A DNA stretch of 5,177 nucleotides from Magnetospira sp. (GTDB lineage: Bacteria > Pseudomonadota > Alphaproteobacteria > Rhodospirillales > Magnetospiraceae). Positions 1-5,177 of this stretch are shown here, in pieces (the stretch's first letter is position 1; each line of letters opens with the position of its first letter). Location: NCBI GenBank assembly GCA_028277325.1, contig JANQGL010000129.1, positions 1 to 5,177 on the forward strand, given 5' to 3'. The notes beneath the pieces were generated by a model. It was not told the origin of the DNA. It searched no databases and saw only the letters and a program-made list of their open reading frames with translations. Both the position numbers and the translations under genes were made by a program.

Positions 1-1044
1 AACGCATGGCCCAATCCGCCCGTGGCCTGCGGGATCGTCGATCCGCCGGGCCGCGTCGCCGGGCTCGCCTGGACGCAGCCGGGCGGGCGGCCGCATGCCG
101 AGACCGAGGCCCTGCGGCGGGCCGGCGCGGCGGCGCGCGGCGCCACCGCCTACGTGACGCTGGAACCCTGCGACCATTTCGGCCGGACGCCGCCCTGTTC
201 GCGGGCCCTGGTCGCGGCCGGGGTGGCGCGGGTGGTGGTGGCGTTGCGCGATCCCGATCCGCGCACCGCCGGACAGGGGATCGCCACCCTCCGGGGCGCC
301 GGAATCGCGGTGACCGAGGGCGTGGCGGCCGAGGCGGCGGCCGACCTGAACGCCGGGTTCCTGATGCGATTCACCGCCGGGCGGCCGCTGGTGACGGTCA
401 AGGCGGCGACCAGCCTGGACGGCCGCATCGCCACCCGGAGCGGCGACAGCCGGTGGATCACCGGCGACGCGGCGCGCGCCTGGGGGCATCTGCTGCGGGT
501 CCGCCACGACGCCATCCTGGTCGGCATCGGCACCGCGCTGGCCGACGATCCGGAGCTCACCTGCCGGCTGCCCGGGCTGGCCGGGACGTCGCCGGCCCGC
601 CTCGTTCTGGACAGCCGGCTGCGGCTGCCCGCCGACGGCCGCCTGGCGCGTACCGCGCGCCAGGTTCCCACCTGGGTGCTGGCGCGCGACGACGCGCCGC
701 CCGGGCGCCGCGCGGCGCTGTCCGGGACGGGGGTCGAGGTGATCGGCCTGCCGGCCGGGGAGGACGGGCGGGTGGAGCTGGGCGCGGCGCTCCGCGAGCT
801 GGCGGCGCGCGGCCTGACCCGGCTGCTGGTCGAGGGCGGCGGCCAGGTGGCGGCCGCCCTCGTGGCCGGCGGTTGGGCGGATCGGCTGGCCTGGTTCCGG
901 GCGCCGCGCCTGATCGGCGGCGACGGCGTCCCGGCGGTGTCCGGGATGGGAGTGGACAAACTGGCCGCGACGCCTTATTTCGTTGCCTCCGGGCGCCGCG
1001 CGGCGGGGACCGACCTTTTTGAATGTTATCGGATTTCGGACTGA
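1..1044 (+). CDS. ribD: Bifunctional riboflavin deaminase/reductase RibD (5' end outside window)
   Basis: RibD carries out the second and third steps of riboflavin synthesis in the cytoplasm: deamination of the pyrimidine ring, then NADPH-dependent reduction of the ribose side chain. The reading frame is open from base 1. It shows the PNPPVAC segment (PNPxVGC in the family) at once, so by comparison with E. coli RibD about 20 N-terminal residues lie to the left. The deaminase zinc site is intact: HAE at 94-102, then the two cysteines of EPCDHFGRTPPC at 169-171 and 196-198. The reductase domain starts near base 385 with SLDGRIA (412-432), followed by RWITG, the ADDPELT segment and LVEGGG (826-843). 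The GTG at 22 lies inside the conserved core and is not the start. The stop is followed after 3 bp by ribE. The upstream regulatory region, where an FMN riboswitch might lie, is outside the window. Confidence 0.97.
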   Translation, partial: NAWPNPPVACGIVDPPGRVAGLAWTQPGGRPHAETEALRRAGAAARGATAYVTLEPCDHFGRTPPCSRALVAAGVARVVVALRDPDPRTAGQGIATLRGAGIAVTEGVAAEAAADLNAGFLMRFTAGRPLVTVKAATSLDGRIATRSGDSRWITGDAARAWGHLLRVRHDAILVGIGTALADDPELTCRLPGLAGTSPARLVLDSRLRLPADGRLARTARQVPTWVLARDDAPPGRRAALSGTGVEVIGLPAGEDGRVELGAALRELAARGLTRLLVEGGGQVAAALVAGGWADRLAWFRAPRLIGGDGVPAVSGMGVDKLAATPYFVASGRRAAGTDLFECYRISD

Positions 1045-1047
1045 CCC

Positions 1048-1638
1048 ATGTTTACCGGCATCGTGACCGATCTGGGCCGCGTGGTCGCCATCGAGCCCGG
1101 GGACGGGGACACCCGTTTCACCTTCCGGACCGCCTACGACACCGCGCGGATCGGGATCGGCGCCTCGATCGCCTGCAACGGCGGCTGCATGACGGTGATC
1201 GCGACCGGCGGCGACTGGTTCCGCGTCTCGGCGTCGCAGGAGAGCCTGGACAAGACCACCATGCGCCACTGGACGGTCGGCACCCGGGTCAACCTGGAGC
1301 GTGCCCTCAAGGTGGGCGACGAGCTGGGCGGTCACATCGTGTCCGGTCACGTGGACGGGCTGGGGACCCTGGTGTCGGTGGCCCCGGAGGGCGAGTCGCT
1401 GCGCCTGGTGTTCGAGGTGCCGGAGGACCTCAAGGGCTACATCGCGCCGAAGGGCTCGGTGGCGGTGGACGGGGTGTCGCTGACCGTCAACGAGGTGGAC
1501 GGCCGCCGGTTCGGGGTCAACATCATTCCGCATACCCGCGACCACACGACGCTGGGCGGCCTCGAACCGGGCGATCCGGTCAACCTCGAAATCGACATGC
1601 TGGCGCGCTACGTGGCCCGCCTCCTGGAGTGCCGATGA
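1048..1638 (+). CDS. ribE: Riboflavin synthase, alpha subunit
   Basis: This enzyme catalyses the last step, the dismutation of two 6,7-dimethyl-8-ribityllumazine molecules into riboflavin and the pyrimidine that RibH reuses. The 196-residue protein is of usual length and has the two-barrel fold. Barrel one starts with the diagnostic MFTGIV and has CNGGCMTV at 43-50 and GGHIVSGHVDG at 94-104. Barrel two has GSVAVDGVSLTV at 136-147, VNIIPHT at 157-163 and EIDMLARYV at 181-189. Residues matching the catalytic set of the E. coli enzyme appear present (Cys47, His101, Ser144, Asp183, by my alignment). The ATG lies 3 bp after the ribD stop without a clear Shine-Dalgarno sequence, so coupled translation from ribD is likely. 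Its stop overlaps the ribB start by 4 bp (ATGA). CNGG replaces the commoner VNGV near Cys47, a mild deviation. Some annotations call this gene ribC. Confidence 0.97.
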   Translation: MFTGIVTDLGRVVAIEPGDGDTRFTFRTAYDTARIGIGASIACNGGCMTVIATGGDWFRVSASQESLDKTTMRHWTVGTRVNLERALKVGDELGGHIVSGHVDGLGTLVSVAPEGESLRLVFEVPEDLKGYIAPKGSVAVDGVSLTVNEVDGRRFGVNIIPHTRDHTTLGGLEPGDPVNLEIDMLARYVARLLECR

Positions 1639-2765
1639 GCGCCGAATACCAGCCGTACCTGTCGTCGATCGAGGAGATCATCGAGGACGCCCGCAACGGC
1701 CGGATGTTCATCCTGGTCGACGACGAGGAGCGCGAGAACGAAGGCGACCTGGTCGTTCCGGCCCAGATGGCGACCCCGGACGCGGTCAACTTCATGGCCA
1801 AGCACGGGCGCGGCCTGATCTGCCTCGCCCTGACCGGCAAGCGGGTCGAGGACCTGGGCCTGACCCCGATGGCGCAGTCCAACGTGTCGCGCCATCAGAC
1901 CGCGTTCACGGTGTCGATCGAGGCGCGCGAGGGGGTCACCACCGGGATTTCCGCCTCCGACCGCGCGCGCACCATCGCGGTGGCCATCGATTCCGGCAAG
2001 GGGGCGGCCGACATCGCCACCCCCGGCCACATCTTTCCGCTGACCGCGCGCGACGGCGGGGTCCTGGTGCGCACCGGGCATACCGAGGCGGCGGTCGACG
2101 TGTCGCGTCTCGCCGGGCTCAACCCGTCCGGGGTGATCTGCGAGATCATGAACGACGACGGGACCATGGCGCGGATGCCGGACCTGGTCGCGTTCGCGCA
2201 GCGGCATGGCCTCAAGATCGGCACCATCGCCGACCTGATCGCCTACCGGCTGCGCCACGACCGCATCGTCGAGAAGACCATGGAATGCGGTCTGGAAAGC
2301 ATTTACGGCGGCGACTTCAGGCTTCACATTTACGTGAATCAGGCCGCCTACGCGGAACACATCGCGCTGGTGAAGGGCGATCTGTCGGCCGACGGGCCGG
2401 TCCTGGTGCGGATGCATTCGATCAACGTGCTGGACGACATCCTGGGCGATCACCGGGCCGGCAAGGCGGCCGAACTGCATCAGGCGATGCGGACCATCGG
2501 TGCGGCCGGCCGCGGGGTGGTGGTGCTGATCCGCGAGCCGCAGGCGTCCAGCCTGTCGGACCGCGTGCGGGCGCGCCTGTCGGGCGAGGCGCCGCCGTCG
2601 CCCGAACTGCGCGATTACGGGGTCGGGGCGCAAATTCTTCTCGACCTCGGCGTGCGCGATATGGTGTTGTTATCCAACACCCAGCGAAATATCATCGGGC
2701 TCGAAGGCTACGGTCTTCGGGTGGTCGATCAGAAGCCGATCCCGATTGAAGGAATTCCTGAATGA
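1635..2765 (+). CDS. ribB: 3,4-dihydroxy-2-butanone-4-phosphate synthase RibB with a degenerate GTP cyclohydrolase II-like C-terminal domain
   Basis: The N-terminal domain (about 1-210) converts ribulose 5-phosphate into the four-carbon unit used by RibH. Its signature segments are intact: DDEERENEGDL at 29-39, HGRGLIC at 57-63, TGISASDRA at 103-111, HIFPL at 132-136, RTGHTEAAVD at 146-155 and ICEIMNDDGTMAR at 168-180. The C-terminal part (about 220-376) resembles RibA, but the zinc motif HSECLTGD...RCDCG is reduced to HSINVLDDILGDHRAGKAAEL from His261, with no cysteines. The RQEGRGIGL segment is REPQASSLSD, and part of the GTP-binding region is missing. GTP cyclohydrolase II activity is therefore very unlikely, although RDYGVGAQILLDLG (326-339) shows the ancestry. 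Such RibB proteins are common in alphaproteobacteria. The ATG at 1635 has GGAG at 1626-1629 and overlaps the ribE stop. The frame is open far upstream, but that part is a shadow of ribE. Confidence 0.95.
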   Translation: MSAEYQPYLSSIEEIIEDARNGRMFILVDDEERENEGDLVVPAQMATPDAVNFMAKHGRGLICLALTGKRVEDLGLTPMAQSNVSRHQTAFTVSIEAREGVTTGISASDRARTIAVAIDSGKGAADIATPGHIFPLTARDGGVLVRTGHTEAAVDVSRLAGLNPSGVICEIMNDDGTMARMPDLVAFAQRHGLKIGTIADLIAYRLRHDRIVEKTMECGLESIYGGDFRLHIYVNQAAYAEHIALVKGDLSADGPVLVRMHSINVLDDILGDHRAGKAAELHQAMRTIGAAGRGVVVLIREPQASSLSDRVRARLSGEAPPSPELRDYGVGAQILLDLGVRDMVLLSNTQRNIIGLEGYGLRVVDQKPIPIEGIPE

Positions 2766-3223
2766 CCTCCGCGCGCGGTCGCGTACTGATTGTCGAGGGC
2801 CGCTTCTACGAGGAGATCGGCCAGGAGTTGTATCGGGGGGCCGCCGCCGCCCTGGACGCCGAGGGCTGGGCCCATCACCATATCGTCGTGCCCGGGGCGA
2901 TGGAGATTCCCGGCGTGGTGCGACTGGCCGTGCGCAGCATGGAGGTGGGTGCGCCGTACGGCTACTTCGCCGGATTCGTGACCCTCGGCTGCGTGGTCCG
3001 CGGCGAGACGGACCATTACGATCACGTGTGCCGGTGCGCCATCGACGGCATGATGGATTTGACCCTGAAATATTCCCTGGCCCACGGTTGCGGGATCCTC
3101 ACCGTGGAGAACCGCGCGCAGGCGCAGGTCCGGGCGGATGCGTCGGGCAAGGACTTCGGGGGGCGGGCGGCGCGCGCCTGTCTCCGGATGATCGAGATCA
3201 AGCAGAACTTCAAGCTCGGCTGA
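2762..3223 (+). CDS. ribH: 6,7-dimethyl-8-ribityllumazine synthase
   Basis: Lumazine synthase condenses the RibD pathway pyrimidine with the RibB product to form lumazine, the substrate of RibE. In many bacteria it assembles into pentamers or larger shells. The 153-residue protein has the family length. Recognisable segments are RFYEEI at 14-19 (substrate-contacting loop), VPGAMEIP at 43-50, TLGCVVRGETDHYDHVC at 74-90 with the probable catalytic His85, GILTVEN at 111-117 and the phosphate-side ENRAQAQVR at 116-124. The RFY form of the first motif is the alphaproteobacterial style. The start ATG overlaps the ribB stop by 4 bp and has a good Shine-Dalgarno sequence, AAGGAA, at 2749-2754. nusB follows after 2 bp. 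The genome may hold a second, paralogous lumazine synthase, as in Brucella, which cannot be judged here. Confidence 0.97.
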   Translation: MTSARGRVLIVEGRFYEEIGQELYRGAAAALDAEGWAHHHIVVPGAMEIPGVVRLAVRSMEVGAPYGYFAGFVTLGCVVRGETDHYDHVCRCAIDGMMDLTLKYSLAHGCGILTVENRAQAQVRADASGKDFGGRAARACLRMIEIKQNFKLG

Positions 3224-3225
3224 CC

Positions 3226-3723
3226 ATGGCGAAATCCGGTGACCCCGCGCGCGGCGAGAGTGCCGCCGGCCCCCGCAGTGCGGCCCGGCTGGCCGCCGTG
3301 CAGGCTCTTTACGAAATCGAAATGACGGGCGCGGCGCCGGACTCCGTGCTGTCCGAGTTCGTTCGCCGGCGGTGGACCGGGATCGACCTGAGCGACGGCG
3401 ACGGGGTGTCGCTGCCGCCTCCGGACGGCGACTTTTTCGGCCTGCTGGTGCGCGGCGCGACGGTGCGGCGGGACGAACTGGACGCGATGGTCGACGGCGC
3501 GCTGCGGAAGGGATGGACGGTGGCGCGCCTGGAGGCGGTGCTGCGCGCCACCCTGCGGGCCGGCGCCTTCGAACTGCTGGCGTGCCGCGACGTGCCGGTG
3601 CGGGTGGTGATCGACGAATACGTGGGCCTGGCCGGCGATTTCTTCCTGAGCAACGAGCCGGGGCTGGTCAACGGGGTGCTCGACCGCCTGGCGCGGGTCC
3701 TCAGGCCCGACGAGATGGCCTAG
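3226..3723 (+). CDS. nusB: Transcription antitermination factor NusB
   Basis: NusB binds boxA RNA together with NusE (ribosomal protein S10) and helps RNA polymerase read through rRNA operons. The 165-residue, probably all-helical protein shows the family pattern. RSAARLAAVQALYEIEMTG at 17-35 contains the RNA-binding arginine-rich first helix. LRATLRAGAFELL at 106-118 and DVPVRVVIDEYVGLA at 122-136 follow, then FFLSNEPGLVNGVLDRLAR at 139-157. A glycine- and aspartate-rich stretch around 50-70 is longer than in E. coli NusB and fits alphaproteobacterial versions. The ATG lies 2 bp after the ribH stop with no obvious Shine-Dalgarno sequence, so coupling is likely. The frame continues upstream, but that part is a shadow of ribB/ribH. 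The TAG stop (3721-3723) lies within the CTAG that marks the left end of a palindromic repeat; see the repeat entry. Confidence 0.95.
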   Translation: MAKSGDPARGESAAGPRSAARLAAVQALYEIEMTGAAPDSVLSEFVRRRWTGIDLSDGDGVSLPPPDGDFFGLLVRGATVRRDELDAMVDGALRKGWTVARLEAVLRATLRAGAFELLACRDVPVRVVIDEYVGLAGDFFLSNEPGLVNGVLDRLARVLRPDEMA

Positions 3724-3804
3724 TGTCCCGAATCCGAAGCTCGTTGTGTTATGGGGCGGGCGAATTCGAACTTCGGATTCGATGAGGACACTAGGTAACC
3801 TTTT
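3721..3804 (+). terminator. Possible transcription terminator or RNA hairpin after nusB
   Basis: In RNA, element 1 can fold into a long stem (3721-3743 with 3767-3793, interrupted by a 4-base bulge), with a T4 tract (3801-3804) seven bases after the stem. The gap before the T tract and its short length make this a poor match to a canonical intrinsic terminator. It might give partial termination, protect the 3' end of the upstream message, or do neither. The stem overlaps the nusB stop codon, so ribosomes finishing nusB would interfere with folding. Confidence 0.3.
3723..3791. repeat. MITE-like palindromic element 1, 69 bp, flanked by TA within CTAG
   Basis: The left arm reads GTGTCC then CGAATCCGAAGCTCG (to 3743). 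The right arm (3767-3791) is its reverse complement, with one mismatch and a 4-base insert (ATGA, at 3782-3785). The outermost six bases, GTGTCC and GGACAC, match perfectly, and the symmetry continues through the flanking TA pairs (3721-3722 and 3792-3793). Both ends therefore sit in CTAG. The loop (3744-3766) is short and non-coding. TA duplication and a CTAG target are typical of IS630/Tc1-mariner transposons, so a miniature non-autonomous element is my inference. A REP-like palindrome is the main alternative. The left TA forms part of the nusB stop codon, and precise excision would leave TAG intact. Confidence 0.65.
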
Positions 3805-3811
3805 GATTCTA

Positions 3812-3880
3812 GTGTGGTTTCGGATTCGAAGTTCGCCATGGAGCCGACTCCGAATACTATCGCGAACTTCGAATCCACCA
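3812..3880. repeat. MITE-like palindromic element 2, 69 bp, diverged ends
   Basis: This second palindrome has a perfect 15-bp inverted repeat: GGATTCGAAGTTCGC at 3822-3836 against its complement at 3862-3876, with a 25-base loop. Measured between the flanking TA pairs (3810-3811 and 3881-3882) it is 69 bp, the same as element 1. Its left end begins GTGT in a CTAG context (3809-3812). Its right end, CCACCA followed by TA, is degenerate. The 15-bp motif is shared with element 1 (two differences from its consensus), so both belong to one repeat family. The right end lies 4 bp from the thiL ribosome binding site. No protein is encoded. Confidence 0.6.
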
Positions 3881-3884
3881 TACC

Positions 3885-3891
3885 AGGGAGG
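3885..3891 (+). promoter_or_regulatory. Ribosome binding site of thiL
   Basis: AGGGAGG is a strong purine-rich Shine-Dalgarno sequence 11 bases upstream of the GTG at 3903. No ATG, GTG or TTG in this frame lies between the upstream in-frame stop (TAG, 3810-3812) and 3903, so this site supports GTG as the start. It stands just after the right end of palindromic element 2, whose hairpin would leave it exposed. Confidence 0.7.
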
Positions 3892-3902
3892 CGACGGCGG
3901 CG

Positions 3903-4910
3903 GTGACGGGGCGTGACGAATTCGATCTGATCGCCACCCACTTCGCGCCGCTGGCCACGGCGCCCGGAGCGCTCGGCCTGCGCGACGACGCGGCGCTGCT
4001 CGATCCCGAACCCGGCACGCAGCTGGTGATCACCACCGACGCGGTGGTGGCGGGCGTGCATTTTCTCGAGGCCGATCCGCCGGATGACGTGGCCCGCAAG
4101 GCCTTGCGGGTCAATCTGTCCGACCTGGCGGCAATGGGGGCGGCGCCGGTCGGCTACACGCTGGCGACCGCGTTGCCGGCCCGGGTCGAAGACGCCTGGC
4201 TGACTGCCTTCGCGGCCGCCCTGGCCGAGGACCAGGCGACCTTTGGGGGGACCCTGCTGGGCGGCGACACGGTGGTGACGCCGGGGCCGCTGACCGTGAC
4301 GGTGACCGCCTTCGGTCGGCTGGCCGCCGGGCAGGCGCTGCGCCGCGACGCGGCGGCGGCGGGCGACGACCTGTGGGTCAGCGGCACCCTCGGCGACGCC
4401 GCGCTCGGCCTCAGGGCGGCACTGGGCGGATTGGCGGGGTTGCCGGAGGCCGACCGGGCGTACCTGCTGGATCGCTATCGGCGGCCGCGCCCCCGGCTGG
4501 CGCTCGGCCGGCGCCTGGTCGGGCTGGCCGGCGGGGCGCTCGACGTTTCGGACGGCTTGCTGGCCGACCTCGGGCATGTCTGCGCGGCGTCGGGCCTCGG
4601 GGCGCGGGTGGACTCGGCGGCGCTTCCGCTGTCGACCGCGACGCGGCGCGCATTGGACGGCGATCCGTCCCTGGTCGCCGCGCCGCTGGGCGGCGGCGAC
4701 GATTACGAACTCCTGTTCACCGCGCCGCCGGCGGCGCGGGACCGGGTCCGCGAGGCGGCCGAGGCGGCCGGCGTGGCGGCAACCCGAATCGGCGCCATGG
4801 AGGTTGCGTCGGGGGTGCGGGTCGTTGATTCCCGCGGGCGCTTGGTGGATATTGGCGATCGCGGCTGGAACCATTTCCGGGACGCGGGGCAGGGGGCCGA
4901 CGGCAAATGA
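3903..4910 (+). CDS. thiL: Thiamine-monophosphate kinase
   Basis: ThiL phosphorylates thiamine monophosphate with ATP to give thiamine diphosphate, the active cofactor, in the cytoplasm. It belongs to the PurM/SelD-like ATP-binding superfamily, and its 335 residues are the family length. The metal- and nucleotide-binding motifs are in order: RDDA at 27-30, TTDAVVAGVHF at 44-54, VNLSDLAAMGA at 70-80, GGDTV at 120-124, DVSDGLLADLGH at 214-225 and GGGDDYELLFT at 263-273, with GWNHF near the end (321-325). The protein begins GRDEFDLIATHFAPLA, as ThiL proteins normally do within a few residues of the start, which agrees with the GTG start and its AGGGAGG site. It is separated from nusB by 179 bp of repeats. 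Its stop overlaps the next ATG (ATGA). Whether it is read from the rib transcript or has its own promoter is not clear. Confidence 0.96.
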   Translation: MTGRDEFDLIATHFAPLATAPGALGLRDDAALLDPEPGTQLVITTDAVVAGVHFLEADPPDDVARKALRVNLSDLAAMGAAPVGYTLATALPARVEDAWLTAFAAALAEDQATFGGTLLGGDTVVTPGPLTVTVTAFGRLAAGQALRRDAAAAGDDLWVSGTLGDAALGLRAALGGLAGLPEADRAYLLDRYRRPRPRLALGRRLVGLAGGALDVSDGLLADLGHVCAASGLGARVDSAALPLSTATRRALDGDPSLVAAPLGGGDDYELLFTAPPAARDRVREAAEAAGVAATRIGAMEVASGVRVVDSRGRLVDIGDRGWNHFRDAGQGADGK

Positions 4911-5177
4911 AGAAACTCGGCGTTGCGGTGGCGGTCCTGATCCTGCTCGCCGGCGGCACGGTCGCCGTGATGACCTGGATGGGGTACGACGTCCTGGCGA
5001 TGATCCTCGGCGGCGAGGTCGAGCAGACCGGGGCGGACCCCGAGGAGCCCGTCGAACCGCCGCGCTACGTGGACGTGGCGCCGGTGGTGGTGCCGTTGCT
5101 CGACGGTCGGAGGATGATCGCCGCGGTCAACGTGGAGGTGCAGCTTCAGGCCGCCGACGCGGCCGCCGAGGCCACCC
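4907..5177 (+). CDS. Membrane-anchored FliL-like protein (3' end outside window)
   Basis: An ATG overlapping the thiL stop opens a frame that stays open to the window edge (90 codons visible). AGGGGG at 4891-4896 can serve as its ribosome binding site. The protein starts MKK followed by a hydrophobic segment at about 4-25, rich in Val, Leu and Ala and without a lipobox cysteine, which suggests a single-pass membrane anchor. A Glu/Pro-rich linker (about 37-52) comes next, then YVDVAPVVVPLLDG at 54-67 and a probable beta strand, AAVNVEVQL, at 72-80. This arrangement (anchor, acidic linker, Y-x-x-x-x-P-x-x-V-P followed by V-x-V-x-V-x-L) resembles FliL, the flagellar basal-body protein, but only the beginning of the domain is visible. 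The flagellar role is therefore unproven, and it may be a conserved protein of unknown function that travels with thiL. Confidence 0.7.
   Translation, partial: MKKLGVAVAVLILLAGGTVAVMTWMGYDVLAMILGGEVEQTGADPEEPVEPPRYVDVAPVVVPLLDGRRMIAAVNVEVQLQAADAAAEAT

Larger units (their letters stand above)
3724..3902. other. nusB-thiL intergenic region
   Basis: This is the only sizeable non-coding stretch in the window. It holds the two 69-bp palindromic elements, a 16-bp spacer between them (3794-3809, starting with the palindrome GGTAACC) and the thiL ribosome binding site. It is visibly less GC-rich than the flanking genes. I found no tRNA, small-RNA promoter or convincing sigma-70 promoter. Confidence 0.8.

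Noticed and set aside
1..60. FMN riboswitch ahead of ribD
   Set aside because: The window begins inside the ribD coding sequence, so any leader lies outside it.
6..1022. Alternative plus-strand frame across ribD
   Set aside because: It has extreme Arg/Gly/Ala composition without motifs. The other frame contains all RibD signatures, including the zinc site.
1023..1634. Possible N-terminal extension of RibB, since its frame is open upstream
   Set aside because: The extension overlaps all of ribE in another frame and has shadow-like composition. The ATG at 1635, with GGAG upstream, gives a normal RibB N-terminus.
1608..2633. Minus-strand open frame of 341 codons opposite ribB
   Set aside because: It is antisense to a gene with clear family motifs and has a His/Arg/Gly-rich composition typical of shadow frames in high-GC DNA.
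3832..3860. Possible promoter for thiL (TTCGCC, 17-bp spacer, TACTAT)
   Set aside because: Both hexamers match the sigma-70 consensus poorly (3 of 6 and 4 of 6), and they lie within the palindrome, whose symmetry explains part of the sequence.
3721..3882. CRISPR array or phage attachment site
   Set aside because: The repeats are inverted pairs rather than regularly spaced direct repeats, and no cas, integrase or tRNA gene is nearby.
3720..4874. Long minus-strand open frame of 384 codons opposite thiL
   Set aside because: It is a GC-rich shadow frame: low-complexity Arg/Gly/Gln composition, no recognisable motif, and it lies opposite an unambiguous thiL and runs through the palindromes.

Overview
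The window is a GC-rich stretch of bacterial chromosome carrying a compact, entirely plus-strand riboflavin operon followed by nusB and thiL. The gene order ribD - ribE - ribB(A) - ribH - nusB - thiL, the RibB protein with a degenerate GTP cyclohydrolase II-like C-terminus, and the RibH and NusB sequences all suggest an alphaproteobacterium, most likely of the Rhodospirillales/Azospirillum type. This placement is inferred from layout and protein style, not from a search.

Layout: bases 1-1044 hold ribD, missing only about its first 20 codons at the left window edge. Next are ribE (1048-1638), ribB with a RibA-like domain (1635-2765), ribH (2762-3223) and nusB (3226-3723). Gaps between these genes are 2-3 bp or 4-bp ATGA overlaps, which indicates one transcript with translational coupling. 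A 179-bp intergenic gap (3724-3902) then breaks this packing. thiL (GTG start, 3903-4910) follows, and its stop overlaps the ATG of a membrane-anchored, FliL-like protein that runs off the right edge (4907->5177).

Together RibD, RibB, RibH and RibE supply the deaminase/reductase, the four-carbon donor, lumazine synthase and riboflavin synthase, which is every specific enzyme of riboflavin synthesis except GTP cyclohydrolase II. The RibA-like half of the RibB protein has lost all the zinc-binding cysteines and the GTP-site region, so the first committed step must be encoded elsewhere. NusB (rRNA antitermination) and ThiL (thiamine diphosphate formation) are common neighbours of this operon.

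The most unusual part is the nusB-thiL gap. It holds two imperfect palindromes, each exactly 69 bp between TA dinucleotides, built from four copies of a 15-bp motif related to CGAATCCGAAGTTCG. The first begins GTGTCC, ends GGACAC, and sits in CTAG at both ends, one of which contains the nusB stop codon. This looks like a pair of MITE-like elements of the IS630/mariner type, or a REP/BIME-like repeat pair. It may also act as an RNA hairpin between nusB and thiL. No full transposase, RNA gene, CRISPR array or FMN riboswitch is visible in the window.
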